Positions 1 to 6,073 are shown, counted from the first letter of the stretch. The stretch: 6,288 bases of DNA from Veillonella sp. (GCF_019414865.1 NZ_DXLG01000093.1:1-6288); one strand, 5' to 3'. Notes: generated by a model from the sequence alone, not told the origin. Numbers and translations: made by a program.

Positions 1-1
1 C

Positions 2-589
2 AACTGCAGTTACTTTGATCACATGTATTTCTCATTCCTACCAATTTTAGCGATTCCTGTGTATCAACAAATGGCTTCTAATGATTATATTTATGGCAAA
101 TCTTATAATTTCAAATACAATGATTACATTACAGAAATGCTAGCAAATAAAATGGGACTTAATTTATTTGTTCCTCCTGATGCGGCTCAGCGAAATAATG
201 TAAAAACAATTCTTAAGACTAGCCACCATAAAAATGAAGGTGACTCTGAGGTAATTAAGGTAGATGCCTATTCTTATAGGGCCATCGAACACGTAGATCA
301 AGTACCTGTACGAGCTGGTAATGGTAGAACCTATTATGTTCCAGTCCGCTGGGACGAGTATGTTCCTGTTACAAAACAAGAATTGATAGAGGTTTCAGAA
401 ATTAAATCTGCTGGAGAGGATTTTAATCATATTAAAGGTCTAGATCAGTATCAAAAATCTGACAATAATAGAGATAGGTCTTTTGCATACGATCACTTTA
501 TGGCAGGTAAACTATATCGACAAAATCAGTCTCTCGACGATTTATTAAATACTATTTACAAAGAATTTGGAGGTACCCAAAATGGCTAA
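2..589 (+). CDS. Uncharacterised protein, C-terminal part (5' end outside window), upstream partner of lemA
   Basis: The reading frame is open to the left edge: seven sense codons (NCSYFDH) precede the first ATG at 23, and no purine-rich ribosome site lies before that ATG. The gene therefore most likely starts upstream and only its last ~195 codons are visible. I do not recognise the family. An aromatic/hydrophobic stretch (YFSFLPILAIPVYQQ) comes first and is too short and proline-broken to be a confident membrane helix. A soluble, charged region follows, with a YYVPVRWDEYVPVT segment rich in Tyr, Val and Pro and a polar C-terminus ending in YKEFGGTQNG. The stop codon lies 8 bp inside the next gene (LemA family), whose ribosome site is inside this coding sequence. 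Co-transcription and probably translational coupling are therefore likely, and the protein may act with LemA at the membrane. That role is inference only. Confidence 0.72.
   Translation, partial: NCSYFDHMYFSFLPILAIPVYQQMASNDYIYGKSYNFKYNDYITEMLANKMGLNLFVPPDAAQRNNVKTILKTSHHKNEGDSEVIKVDAYSYRAIEHVDQVPVRAGNGRTYYVPVRWDEYVPVTKQELIEVSEIKSAGEDFNHIKGLDQYQKSDNNRDRSFAYDHFMAGKLYRQNQSLDDLLNTIYKEFGGTQNG
569..573 (+). promoter_or_regulatory. Ribosome binding site deciding the lemA start
   Basis: GGAGG sits 8 nt before the ATG at 582 and lies inside the end of the preceding gene. It supports the ATG at 582. The in-frame TTG at 567 would overlap the ribosome site itself and can be set aside. Confidence 0.8.
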
Positions 590-1301
590 CCAACTCGACG
601 AAATGAATCCGGAAATTATGTCTGAAGGCAGAGATGTGCATGTTATCGCTAAGGTAATCCCTGTTGAAACTAGTGGCTTTGAAAAACTTCTTCCAACGAT
701 CCTTATGGCAGTTGGTGTTATCGGTATCGTTTTAGGCATAGTTATAGACAAGTATCTAGTATCTATTATTGGCGCCATTGTATTGATTTATCCATGGTGG
801 CGATTAAAACAAATTAGCTCAGAGTTTAATATGATGGAACAAAGAATTCAAAATGCTGCATCCGAAATTGATAACTATATGGAGCAACGTGTTGTGATTC
901 TTTCTAATGCGGCTAAACTTGTGGAAAAATCTATTGAAGTTGATAAGGATATCCTTGTAGACATTGCTAAGTATAGAAGTGGTAATTTTTCTGAAGCATC
1001 TAGAAGTGATGTGAATGCACAACTTAACAAGGCTACAAGAGCTCTCAACGTAGCTATAGAAAATTATCCAGAATTACAAAGCCAAGATACAATTCGTGAT
1101 GCAATGCAACAAAATTCTTACTTACAAAAAGAAATTACTGCAGCTAGAACGTTGTATAATGATGCTGTAAATACTTGGAATAGAGAAATCTTTGAATTCC
1201 CATTTAAAAAGATTGTAGCGGCCAAAGAAGGTAGAACTACAAGAATTCCATTTATTGCTGATCAAGAAACTAAAGAAAAAGCTAAGGGCGTTTTCTTTTA
1301 A
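582..1301 (+). CDS. lemA: LemA family protein
   Basis: A 239-residue membrane-anchored protein of the LemA family. After a polar N-terminus of about 35 residues come two adjacent hydrophobic segments, roughly residues 36-55 and 58-74. The long helical LemA domain follows (about 80-205), with the family-typical NYPELQS (161-167), AARTLYNDAVNTWN (187-200) and EFP (205-207) elements. The C-terminal tail carries IPFIADQETKEKAKGVFF, like the short ending of other members. Most LemA proteins have one N-terminal helix and about 185-200 residues, so this one is longer at its N-terminus. The biochemical role of LemA proteins is not established; they are often encoded beside membrane or protease-type partners. 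The gene overlaps the preceding uncharacterised gene by 8 bp, which suggests the two products are made together. No clear terminator follows it. Confidence 0.85.
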   Translation: MANQLDEMNPEIMSEGRDVHVIAKVIPVETSGFEKLLPTILMAVGVIGIVLGIVIDKYLVSIIGAIVLIYPWWRLKQISSEFNMMEQRIQNAASEIDNYMEQRVVILSNAAKLVEKSIEVDKDILVDIAKYRSGNFSEASRSDVNAQLNKATRALNVAIENYPELQSQDTIRDAMQQNSYLQKEITAARTLYNDAVNTWNREIFEFPFKKIVAAKEGRTTRIPFIADQETKEKAKGVFF

Positions 1302-1313
1302 GGGATAGGCAAT

Positions 1314-1342
1314 TGGACGTTAGTATATGAAGGGCATACTAT
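1314..1342 (+). promoter_or_regulatory. Possible promoter for the MATE gene
   Basis: TTGGAC (1314-1319), a 17-nt spacer and TACTAT (1337-1342) give a weak sigma-70-like pair. An alternative -10, TATAAA (1340-1345), has a 20-nt spacer. The -10 overlaps the right arm of the first inverted repeat at 1321-1341, so a regulator binding there could block it. Weak matches only. Confidence 0.3.
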
Positions 1343-1382
1343 AAAATCTGACATTAGTATATAAGGGGATACTATGAAGTCT
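1316..1382 (+). repeat. Tandem direct repeat, each unit containing a TAGTAT...ATACTA inverted repeat
   Basis: Two imperfect copies of a ~33-bp unit lie in register 34 bp apart, beginning GACGTTAGTATAT at 1316 and GACATTAGTATAT at 1350. Each holds a perfect 6-bp inverted repeat: TAGTAT (1321-1326) with ATACTA (1336-1341), loop of 9; and TAGTAT (1355-1360) with ATACTA (1369-1374), loop of 8. The loop of the second contains the purine tract AAGGGG that is the ribosome site of the MATE gene, and its right arm reaches the first base of the ATG at 1374. The units could be a double operator for a dimeric repressor, RNA hairpins that present or hide the ribosome site, or a simple tandem duplication of a translation start. 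Confidence 0.7.
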
Positions 1383-2720
1383 TATGAAAAAGGGATTAGC
1401 TTGTCCATCTGGACTTTGAGTTGGCCTATATTTATCGAAGTGTTCCTACAGCTGTTAGTAGGTAATATAGACCAAGTGATGATGAGTCACTACTCTCCTC
1501 AAGCGGTAGCAGCTGTGGCTAATGCCAATCAAATTTTAAATATCTTTATTATGCTCATCATTGTTATGAGTACAGCTACGACGATTTTGATTGCCCAGTA
1601 TTTAGGGGCTAAGAATCAGTCTAAGCTATCTGAGGTATGTACGGTCAGTTTGGTGTTGAACTTTTTGTTTTCATCTGTTGCGGCCGTATTCTTTATCACC
1701 TGTCATGAATGGATTTTTACATGGCTAGGTATACCTCCCGAAACGATGAGTGATACGTCGATATATACGACCATTGTGGCCGCAGGATTACCGATTCAGG
1801 CTATGTATTATGCGCTGGTTGCCGTATTTAGAGGCCATTCATTAACGCGTGTTACTATGTATATCGCGTTAGTTATGAATGTTATCCATATCACAACTAA
1901 CTATGTATTAATATTTGGTCATGGTCCCATACCAAGCCTTGGTGTACTAGGGGTATCAATTTCTACCTGGTTATCTAAGGTGGTAGGCCTCGTAATTATC
2001 GGCTATACCTTTAAGAAGTTGCTTACTTTAGAGGTGAGCTTCAAATTTTTAAAACCATTCCCGTGGCATACGGTTAAGTCTTTACTGAATATCAGTGTTC
2101 CCTCTGGTGGTGAAACCTTAAGTTATCAGTTATCTCAGACAACGATTATGAAAATGGTCAATATCCTAGGGCTAGCTGTTATTAATACAAAGGTGTATGT
2201 ATCAGTTGTTGCCATGCTTTGCTATGTATATACCATAGCATTAGCAAATGCATCTCAAGTTATTGTGGGTTACCTGATGGGGGCTAAACGACAAGCTGAG
2301 GTGACAAATCGCGTATGGCATTCTATGTTGTTAGCCATTGCCATTAGTGTAGGACTGGCTACGTTCTTTTATATTACCAGTGATATTGTACTATCCATAT
2401 TTACTACGGATCCAGAAATCCTATCGTTAGCACATAATGTATTACTGATTGAGATTTTTCTTGAGTTAGGTCGTGCCGTTAATATTGTTATGGTTGGCTG
2501 CTTACAAGCAGCAGGGGATATTAGAACACCGATGCTCGTAGGCATTTTTGGCATGTGGTTATGTGCTGTACCATTGTCCTATCTATTTGGAATTTACTGG
2601 GAATGGGGGCTCGTAGGCATTTGGATTGCCATGGCGGTAGATGAAATTTTACGAGGTTTATTATTTGTATATCGCTGGTATAGTGGGAAGTGGAAAAATA
2701 GACGCCTCATAGAGGCATAG
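1374..2720 (+). CDS. MATE family efflux transporter
   Basis: A 448-residue polytopic inner-membrane protein, the usual length for the MatE/NorM/DinF superfamily. These are Na+ or H+ antiporters that export cationic drugs and metabolites. About twelve hydrophobic segments can be traced, near residues 11-33, 52-74, 93-115, 132-152, 159-181, 190-212, 236-258, 270-292, 318-340, 352-376, 385-405 and 412-434. Family signatures are GNIDQVMMSHYS (30-41), IAQYLGAKNQ (73-82), VFRGHS (151-156) at the end of the N-lobe and, in the C-lobe, GCLQAAGDIRTP (375-386) followed by GLVGIWIAM (412-420). The two-lobe pseudo-symmetry is intact and nothing looks truncated. The ATG at 1374 follows AAGGGG by 5 nt. The substrate cannot be told from sequence. 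No regulator gene is adjacent, but the repeats just upstream are a plausible control site. Confidence 0.93.
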   Translation: MKSYEKGISLSIWTLSWPIFIEVFLQLLVGNIDQVMMSHYSPQAVAAVANANQILNIFIMLIIVMSTATTILIAQYLGAKNQSKLSEVCTVSLVLNFLFSSVAAVFFITCHEWIFTWLGIPPETMSDTSIYTTIVAAGLPIQAMYYALVAVFRGHSLTRVTMYIALVMNVIHITTNYVLIFGHGPIPSLGVLGVSISTWLSKVVGLVIIGYTFKKLLTLEVSFKFLKPFPWHTVKSLLNISVPSGGETLSYQLSQTTIMKMVNILGLAVINTKVYVSVVAMLCYVYTIALANASQVIVGYLMGAKRQAEVTNRVWHSMLLAIAISVGLATFFYITSDIVLSIFTTDPEILSLAHNVLLIEIFLELGRAVNIVMVGCLQAAGDIRTPMLVGIFGMWLCAVPLSYLFGIYWEWGLVGIWIAMAVDEILRGLLFVYRWYSGKWKNRRLIEA

Positions 2721-2767
2721 TCTTATATTTACACGATTTCAATATACTTTTAGTAGTTTGTAGATAT

Positions 2768-2805
2768 AGTTAGCCTTACATTAGAGAGTGTAAGGCTAAT
2801 TATTT
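2768..2805 (+). terminator. Terminator-like hairpin after the MATE gene
   Basis: A perfect 11-bp stem pairs TTAGCCTTACA (2770-2780) with TGTAAGGCTAA (2789-2799) around an 8-nt loop. The U-tract after it (TTATTT) is short and interrupted. It is placed to end MATE transcription, but it lies only 22 nt before the tyrA start codon, so it would also sit in the leader of any tyrA transcript that starts upstream. Confidence 0.6.
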
Positions 2806-2821
2806 GTGAAAGTAGGTTTAT

Positions 2822-3709
2822 ATGAGTAAGACAGTAGGCATTATTGGCTTAGGTCTATTAGGTGGTTCGTTGGCGAAGGCTTTAAAGGCCTATACCGATT
2901 ATGAGGTAGTAGGGTATGCTCGTCGCCAAGAGGTTTGTGATGCGGCCATTCAGGATGGGGTGGTAAAAGCTGCTTGGACTGAGGTAGAACCATTGATTGA
3001 AAATGCAGATATCGTTGTATTTTCATTGCCTCCAGATACAAATGCAAGACTATTTACAGAAATGGCACATCTTTTTAGACCAGGACAAGTGGTGACTGAT
3101 GTATCTAGTGCAAAGGAAAACTTTGTACGAGCTGTATATGATTCTATTCCGAAAGGGACAATTTTTGTGTCTGTTCATCCTATGGCTGGCTCTGAAAAGG
3201 GTGGCTACGAAGTATCTCATAAAAACCTATTTAAAGGTATGGGTTGGATTGTACTAGAGGATAAGGCCTCTGATGTATATAGTGAAGAGGTTGCTCAAGA
3301 ACTAGCTGAAATGGGACGCGCTGTAGGATCACGTATTGAATTCGTCGATATCTATGCTCACGATGCGTATTTAGCTATGGTGAGTCATATGCCACATTTA
3401 TTGGCATCCATTTTAACTCAAGTTTCCGGTGGTGATGAACTAGGCGAGTTGCGCATGAAATTATCTGCAGGGGGCTTTAGAGATTGTACACGTGTTGCCG
3501 GTGGGTTACCATCTATGTGGCGTGAAATCATTTACGGTAATAGACACAATGTAATTGAAGGTCTTTCACAAATCGAATCCGAAATCAAACGGGTAAAAGA
3601 GATACTTTCACAAGAAGATGAAGGTCAAGCTTTAGAATCCTATCTTGAACGAGGAAGAGAAATCCGCGGTAAATTACCATATTTAACAGGACAAATAAAG
3701 AATAGCTAA
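2822..3709 (+). CDS. tyrA: Prephenate/arogenate dehydrogenase (TyrA)
   Basis: A 295-residue cytoplasmic enzyme of tyrosine synthesis. It oxidatively decarboxylates prephenate to 4-hydroxyphenylpyruvate, or arogenate to tyrosine, with NAD(P)+. An N-terminal Rossmann fold carries GLGLLGGS (9-16), and TDVSSAK (92-98) closes the nucleotide domain. The family active-site elements are HPMAGSEKGG (119-128, His119) and SHMPHL (188-193, His189), followed by the helical dimerisation domain with GGFRDCTRVAGG (217-228). The protein ends without an ACT domain and has no chorismate mutase fusion, so feedback by tyrosine through an ACT domain is not expected. The second strand ends in GYARRQ (31-36) with no acidic residue, unlike typical NAD-specific enzymes. 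The start at 2822 has only a modest ribosome site (AAGTAGG, 2810-2816). No other aromatic-pathway gene lies within the window. Confidence 0.93.
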   Translation: MSKTVGIIGLGLLGGSLAKALKAYTDYEVVGYARRQEVCDAAIQDGVVKAAWTEVEPLIENADIVVFSLPPDTNARLFTEMAHLFRPGQVVTDVSSAKENFVRAVYDSIPKGTIFVSVHPMAGSEKGGYEVSHKNLFKGMGWIVLEDKASDVYSEEVAQELAEMGRAVGSRIEFVDIYAHDAYLAMVSHMPHLLASILTQVSGGDELGELRMKLSAGGFRDCTRVAGGLPSMWREIIYGNRHNVIEGLSQIESEIKRVKEILSQEDEGQALESYLERGREIRGKLPYLTGQIKNS

Positions 3710-3729
3710 TGATAAATAATTATTAGCTA
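3703..3729. repeat. Inverted repeat overlapping the tyrA stop codon
   Basis: TAGCTAATGAT (3703-3713) pairs with ATTATTAGCTA (3719-3729), 11 bp with one G-U and a 5-nt loop. The stem is AT-rich and has no T-run after it on either strand, so it may protect the mRNA 3' end rather than terminate. Confidence 0.4.
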
Positions 3730-3743
3730 AGGCTATACATTGG

Positions 3744-3764
3744 TTAGCACTCATAGAGTACTAA
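3744..3764. promoter_or_regulatory. CIRCE-like inverted repeat with a 3-bp spacer
   Basis: The left arm TTAGCACTC (3744-3752) is identical to the left half of the CIRCE operator bound by the heat-shock repressor HrcA. The right arm GAGTACTAA (3756-3764) differs from the consensus GAGTGCTAA at one base. The spacer is 3 bp (ATA), whereas genuine CIRCE elements have 9. A weak -10-like TATACA (3734-3739) lies just upstream. Whether HrcA could bind at this spacing is doubtful, so this may be a decayed or variant site, or a chance hairpin. Confidence 0.4.
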
Positions 3765-3765
3765 T

Positions 3766-3786
3766 AATGAATAATTAACATTCATT
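3766..3786. repeat. Short AT-rich inverted repeat in the tyrA-cobT gap
   Basis: AATGAAT (3766-3772) and ATTCATT (3780-3786) form a perfect 7-bp stem with a 7-nt loop. No T-run follows. It starts 2 bp after the CIRCE-like element. Its function is unknown. Confidence 0.35.
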
Positions 3787-3810
3787 TGAGCTTGATGTAT
3801 ATTTATGTAG

Positions 3811-3839
3811 CTGAAGCAACGTGGTTTATGCAGTATAAT
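3811..3839 (+). promoter_or_regulatory. Candidate promoter for the cobT/arsA-arsB operon
   Basis: A perfect TATAAT (3834-3839) has CTGAAG (3811-3816) 17 nt upstream, a weak -35. Transcription would start near 3846 and give a ~54-nt leader. GTATAT (3840-3845) and ATATAC (3863-3868) form an inverted repeat over the presumed start point and could be an operator. No cobalamin riboswitch could be recognised in this gap. Confidence 0.45.
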
Positions 3840-3888
3840 GTATATACTAGAGTTCGTAAAGAATATACGTTTAACATATTATTTAGTT

Positions 3889-3894
3889 AAGGAG
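3889..3894 (+). promoter_or_regulatory. Ribosome binding site of cobT/arsA
   Basis: AAGGAG lies 5 nt before the ATG at 3900. It is strong and correctly placed, and it fixes the start. Confidence 0.8.
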
Positions 3895-3899
3895 ATACC

Positions 3900-4937
3900 A
3901 TGAGTTTGTTACAAGAAACTTGTGACGCTATTAGAGGTCGCAGTCATGAAATTGAACAACATATAATCGATAATTGGAATGCAGGTTCATCTGTAGAACA
4001 ATATGGGCGACTTGTGAACGTGGTGGCTCAATATGGTGCGGCTACAAATCAGGAACAGTTAACGGTTCCAAAACCTTGTATGATTATTGCCTCTGCCGAT
4101 CATGGCGTGGCCGATATGGGCGTAAGTGCGTACCCAAAGGAAACAACTGTAGGGATGACACAAAACTACCTAATTCCTAAGGGGGCGGGCGCAAATTCCT
4201 TAGCTAATTACTGTGGTGCTCAAATGGAAGTCATCGATATGGGCATTGATGCAGACATGAGCTGGGTACCAGGACTCCGTAGTCATAAACTTGGTATGGG
4301 CACAAAAAACTTTGTAGAAGAACCGGCCATGACACGTGAACAAGCCATTGAAGGCATTGAAACAGGTATCCGTCTTGTAAAAGAGAAAATCGACGAAGGC
4401 TTTAATGTTTTCTTAGTAGGGGAAATGGGCATTTCTAATACTACTGCAAGTGCTCTTATGACTGCTAAATTTGCAGGACTCACTGCAGAGGAAGCTACAG
4501 GGCGAGGAACTAATATTTCTGATGAGCGTCTAAAATTAAAGCAACGCATTGTGCATGATGTATTAGAAAAATATAAAAATATTCCGAAAGATGATGCAAT
4601 CGGAATTTTATCCTCTGTGGGCGGCTTTGAATTTACATGTATCGTAGGTGTTATTCTAGGTGCTGCAGCGAATAATGCACTTGTTATTATTGATGGTTTT
4701 AATACATCTGCATGTGCATTGGTTGCTAAAACATTAGTTCCACAGGCAATGGATTATGTAATGGCATCTCATTTATCTGCTGAAAAAGCGGCTAAATCTT
4801 CTTTAGAAAATTTAGGCCTTGAAGCCTATGTTGATTTAGGGCTATGTCTCGGTGAGGCCTCTGGTGGCTCCATTCAAATGGGAATGCTAGATCTTGCTGT
4901 TCATATGTATTTGGCTGTTACAGGAGGTAAGGCATGA
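3900..4937 (+). CDS. cobT (arsA): CobT-family nicotinate-nucleotide base phosphoribosyltransferase (nicotinate-nucleotide--dimethylbenzimidazole phosphoribosyltransferase family), probable ArsA catalytic subunit
   Basis: The 345-residue product has the normal CobT length and every CobT motif. The family transfers phosphoribose from nicotinate mononucleotide to the base that becomes the lower ligand of a cobamide, giving an alpha-ribotide for the nucleotide loop. Visible motifs are SADHGV (65-70), VSAYP (75-79), GEMGISNTT (174-182, phosphate/nucleotide loop), GRGT (201-204), GGFE (241-244), DGF (265-267), SHLSAE (290-295) and LGEASGG (317-323). Glu319 matches the catalytic base, Glu317 in Salmonella CobT. 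The stop codon overlaps the start of a second, divergent CobT homologue (ATGA). That tandem arrangement is known from arsAB of Sporomusa ovata, where ArsA is the active subunit and the heterodimer activates phenol and p-cresol. The family is certain; the phenolic specificity is inferred from the pairing. It is unrelated to the arsenite pump proteins of the same name. Confidence 0.92.
   Translation: MSLLQETCDAIRGRSHEIEQHIIDNWNAGSSVEQYGRLVNVVAQYGAATNQEQLTVPKPCMIIASADHGVADMGVSAYPKETTVGMTQNYLIPKGAGANSLANYCGAQMEVIDMGIDADMSWVPGLRSHKLGMGTKNFVEEPAMTREQAIEGIETGIRLVKEKIDEGFNVFLVGEMGISNTTASALMTAKFAGLTAEEATGRGTNISDERLKLKQRIVHDVLEKYKNIPKDDAIGILSSVGGFEFTCIVGVILGAAANNALVIIDGFNTSACALVAKTLVPQAMDYVMASHLSAEKAAKSSLENLGLEAYVDLGLCLGEASGGSIQMGMLDLAVHMYLAVTGGKA
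4922..4927 (+). promoter_or_regulatory. Ribosome binding site of arsB inside the arsA 3' end
   Basis: AGGAGG lies 6 nt before the ATG at 4934, within the last codons of the preceding gene. With the ATGA overlap it indicates coupled, roughly equimolar translation, as expected for subunits of a heterodimer. Confidence 0.8.
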
Positions 4938-6037
4938 GAACTTTTACAATTGAACCATTACATGCGCCATCCATGGAAGCATGCCGATTACGTATCGATA
5001 ATTTAACAAAACCTATTTATAGCCTTGCAACATTAGAGTTAATAGCTGAGCGTTTTGCAGGCATTCTGGCAGAACCTCAACCAAATCATTTGCGATATGG
5101 CGTACTTGTGGTGGCGTCGGACCACTTGGTAGATGGTCCTCAAAATAGTCAGCATGGTAGTGAAAGTTACGCCGCTATCAAGCGTTTCAATGAAGGTAGA
5201 ACGGCTACGCAGGGGGCGGCATTTAAGTTAAATGCAGACGTACATGTTGTAAATGTAGGTCTTGAGCAAGATACTAGTAATCTAGAATATATTGATCAAC
5301 AAGTCATTCGTAAAGGATCTCATTTCTTTGGTGTAGAACCGGCTATTTCTCAAGAGGAACTAGAGAGCGCTTTAGAGTTAGGATTCACCTATGCTGATAA
5401 ATTACACAACGATGGATTGCAAGTCGTTGCTATTGGTAATATTGGTGAACGAGCATTCCTTGATTCTCTCGTAACGACTGCAACTATCACAGGATGTGAG
5501 TTTAGCGATATTCTCGTTCATACTGAATGCGGCCCTACTATTGAACAGCGAGCGGCTCATATTCATTCCTTTGTAGATCGTTTTAATATCGCTGTTGATG
5601 ATTGGTCTGCTTTGAGTGAAAGCGAGCGCCATGATGCGGTATTACATTTGCTCCATATTGCAGGCGGTCTTGATATTGCATTTTTAACTGGCTTTATTTT
5701 AGGTGCTGCGAGTCACCGTATGGCAGTAGTATTGGATAATGCCGTAACAGGCGCAGCTGTATTGGCTGCAGCTACTATTGAGCCATTAGTTAAGGAATAT
5801 ATATTCCCATCAGCTGCCTATGAGGAACCAATTCATAAGGAACAATGTCGATTCCTTAGAATAAAACCATGTTTACACTACAATTTACAAATTGATGAAG
5901 CATTGGGTTCCACAATGGGTCTATCTATTATCGATGCATCTATGCATATGTTAAATGATATGAAAACCTTCGTTGAAGCTGAGGTTAAAGCGGCTGAAGA
6001 TGGTGCCGGTAAAGGTAGACAAAAGAATAAAGAGTAA
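4934..6037 (+). CDS. arsB: Divergent CobT-family protein, probable ArsB subunit of the phenol/p-cresol-activating ArsAB enzyme
   Basis: This 367-residue protein aligns along its length with the preceding CobT homologue but has lost most catalytic motifs. GEMGISNTT is replaced by GNIGERAFL (168-176), the VSAYP segment is gone, GGFE is GGLD (244-247), DGF is DNA (268-270) and SHLSAE has become a SAAYEEPIHKE stretch (293-303). Retained features include a DH pair (63-64), TGFILGAASHR (252-262) and the C-terminal DEALGSTMGLSIID region (321-334), where Glu322 aligns with the catalytic Glu319 of its partner. A charged tail of about 20 residues ends in KGRQKNKE. In Sporomusa ovata ArsAB, a pseudosymmetric heterodimer, only ArsA transfers the base. 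Loss of phosphate-binding residues here fits a structural or specificity role for this subunit. The 4-bp overlap (ATGA) and strong internal ribosome site couple it to arsA. Databases may label it simply as a second cobT. Confidence 0.85.
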   Translation: MRTFTIEPLHAPSMEACRLRIDNLTKPIYSLATLELIAERFAGILAEPQPNHLRYGVLVVASDHLVDGPQNSQHGSESYAAIKRFNEGRTATQGAAFKLNADVHVVNVGLEQDTSNLEYIDQQVIRKGSHFFGVEPAISQEELESALELGFTYADKLHNDGLQVVAIGNIGERAFLDSLVTTATITGCEFSDILVHTECGPTIEQRAAHIHSFVDRFNIAVDDWSALSESERHDAVLHLLHIAGGLDIAFLTGFILGAASHRMAVVLDNAVTGAAVLAAATIEPLVKEYIFPSAAYEEPIHKEQCRFLRIKPCLHYNLQIDEALGSTMGLSIIDASMHMLNDMKTFVEAEVKAAEDGAGKGRQKNKE

Positions 6038-6044
6038 TCTATAT

Positions 6045-6073
6045 AAAAGAGGGAGTTTTAAATCCCTCTTTTT
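6045..6073 (+). terminator. Intrinsic terminator of the arsA-arsB operon
   Basis: A 10-bp stem pairs AAAAGAGGGA (6045-6054) with TCCCTCTTTT (6063-6072) around an 8-nt loop, and the T-run continues to 6073. It begins 7 nt after the arsB stop. The A-run on the left side means it could also stop transcription coming from the other strand. Confidence 0.9.

Noticed and set aside
23..25. ATG at 23 as the true start of the first gene
   Set aside because: The frame stays open to the window edge and no ribosome site precedes this ATG, so a start outside the window is more likely.
567..584. TTG at 567 as the lemA start
   Set aside because: It overlaps the GGAGG ribosome site, whereas the ATG at 582 has ideal 8-nt spacing from that site.
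2704..2716. GCCTC-ATA-GAGGC hairpin at the end of the MATE gene as a terminator
   Set aside because: The stem is only 5 bp, lies inside the coding sequence and has no T-run; the hairpin at 2770-2799 is a better candidate.
3871..3890. TTAAC/GTTAA stem hiding the cobT ribosome site
   Set aside because: A 5-bp AT-rich stem with a 10-nt loop would be too unstable to matter.
3710..3899. Cobalamin riboswitch ahead of the cobamide genes
   Set aside because: No B12-box-like sequence or multi-stem architecture could be recognised, only short AT-rich inverted repeats.
3974..4180. Small + strand open frame inside cobT/arsA
   Set aside because: It lies entirely within a conserved CobT coding region in another frame and its translation looks like no known protein.
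4283..4549. Opposite-strand open frame inside cobT/arsA
   Set aside because: It is a shadow of the conserved gene, with no ribosome site or promoter support.
3900..6037. Arsenic-resistance genes, given the names arsA and arsB
   Set aside because: The proteins are CobT homologues with no ATPase P-loop and no membrane transporter segments; the name clash is historical.
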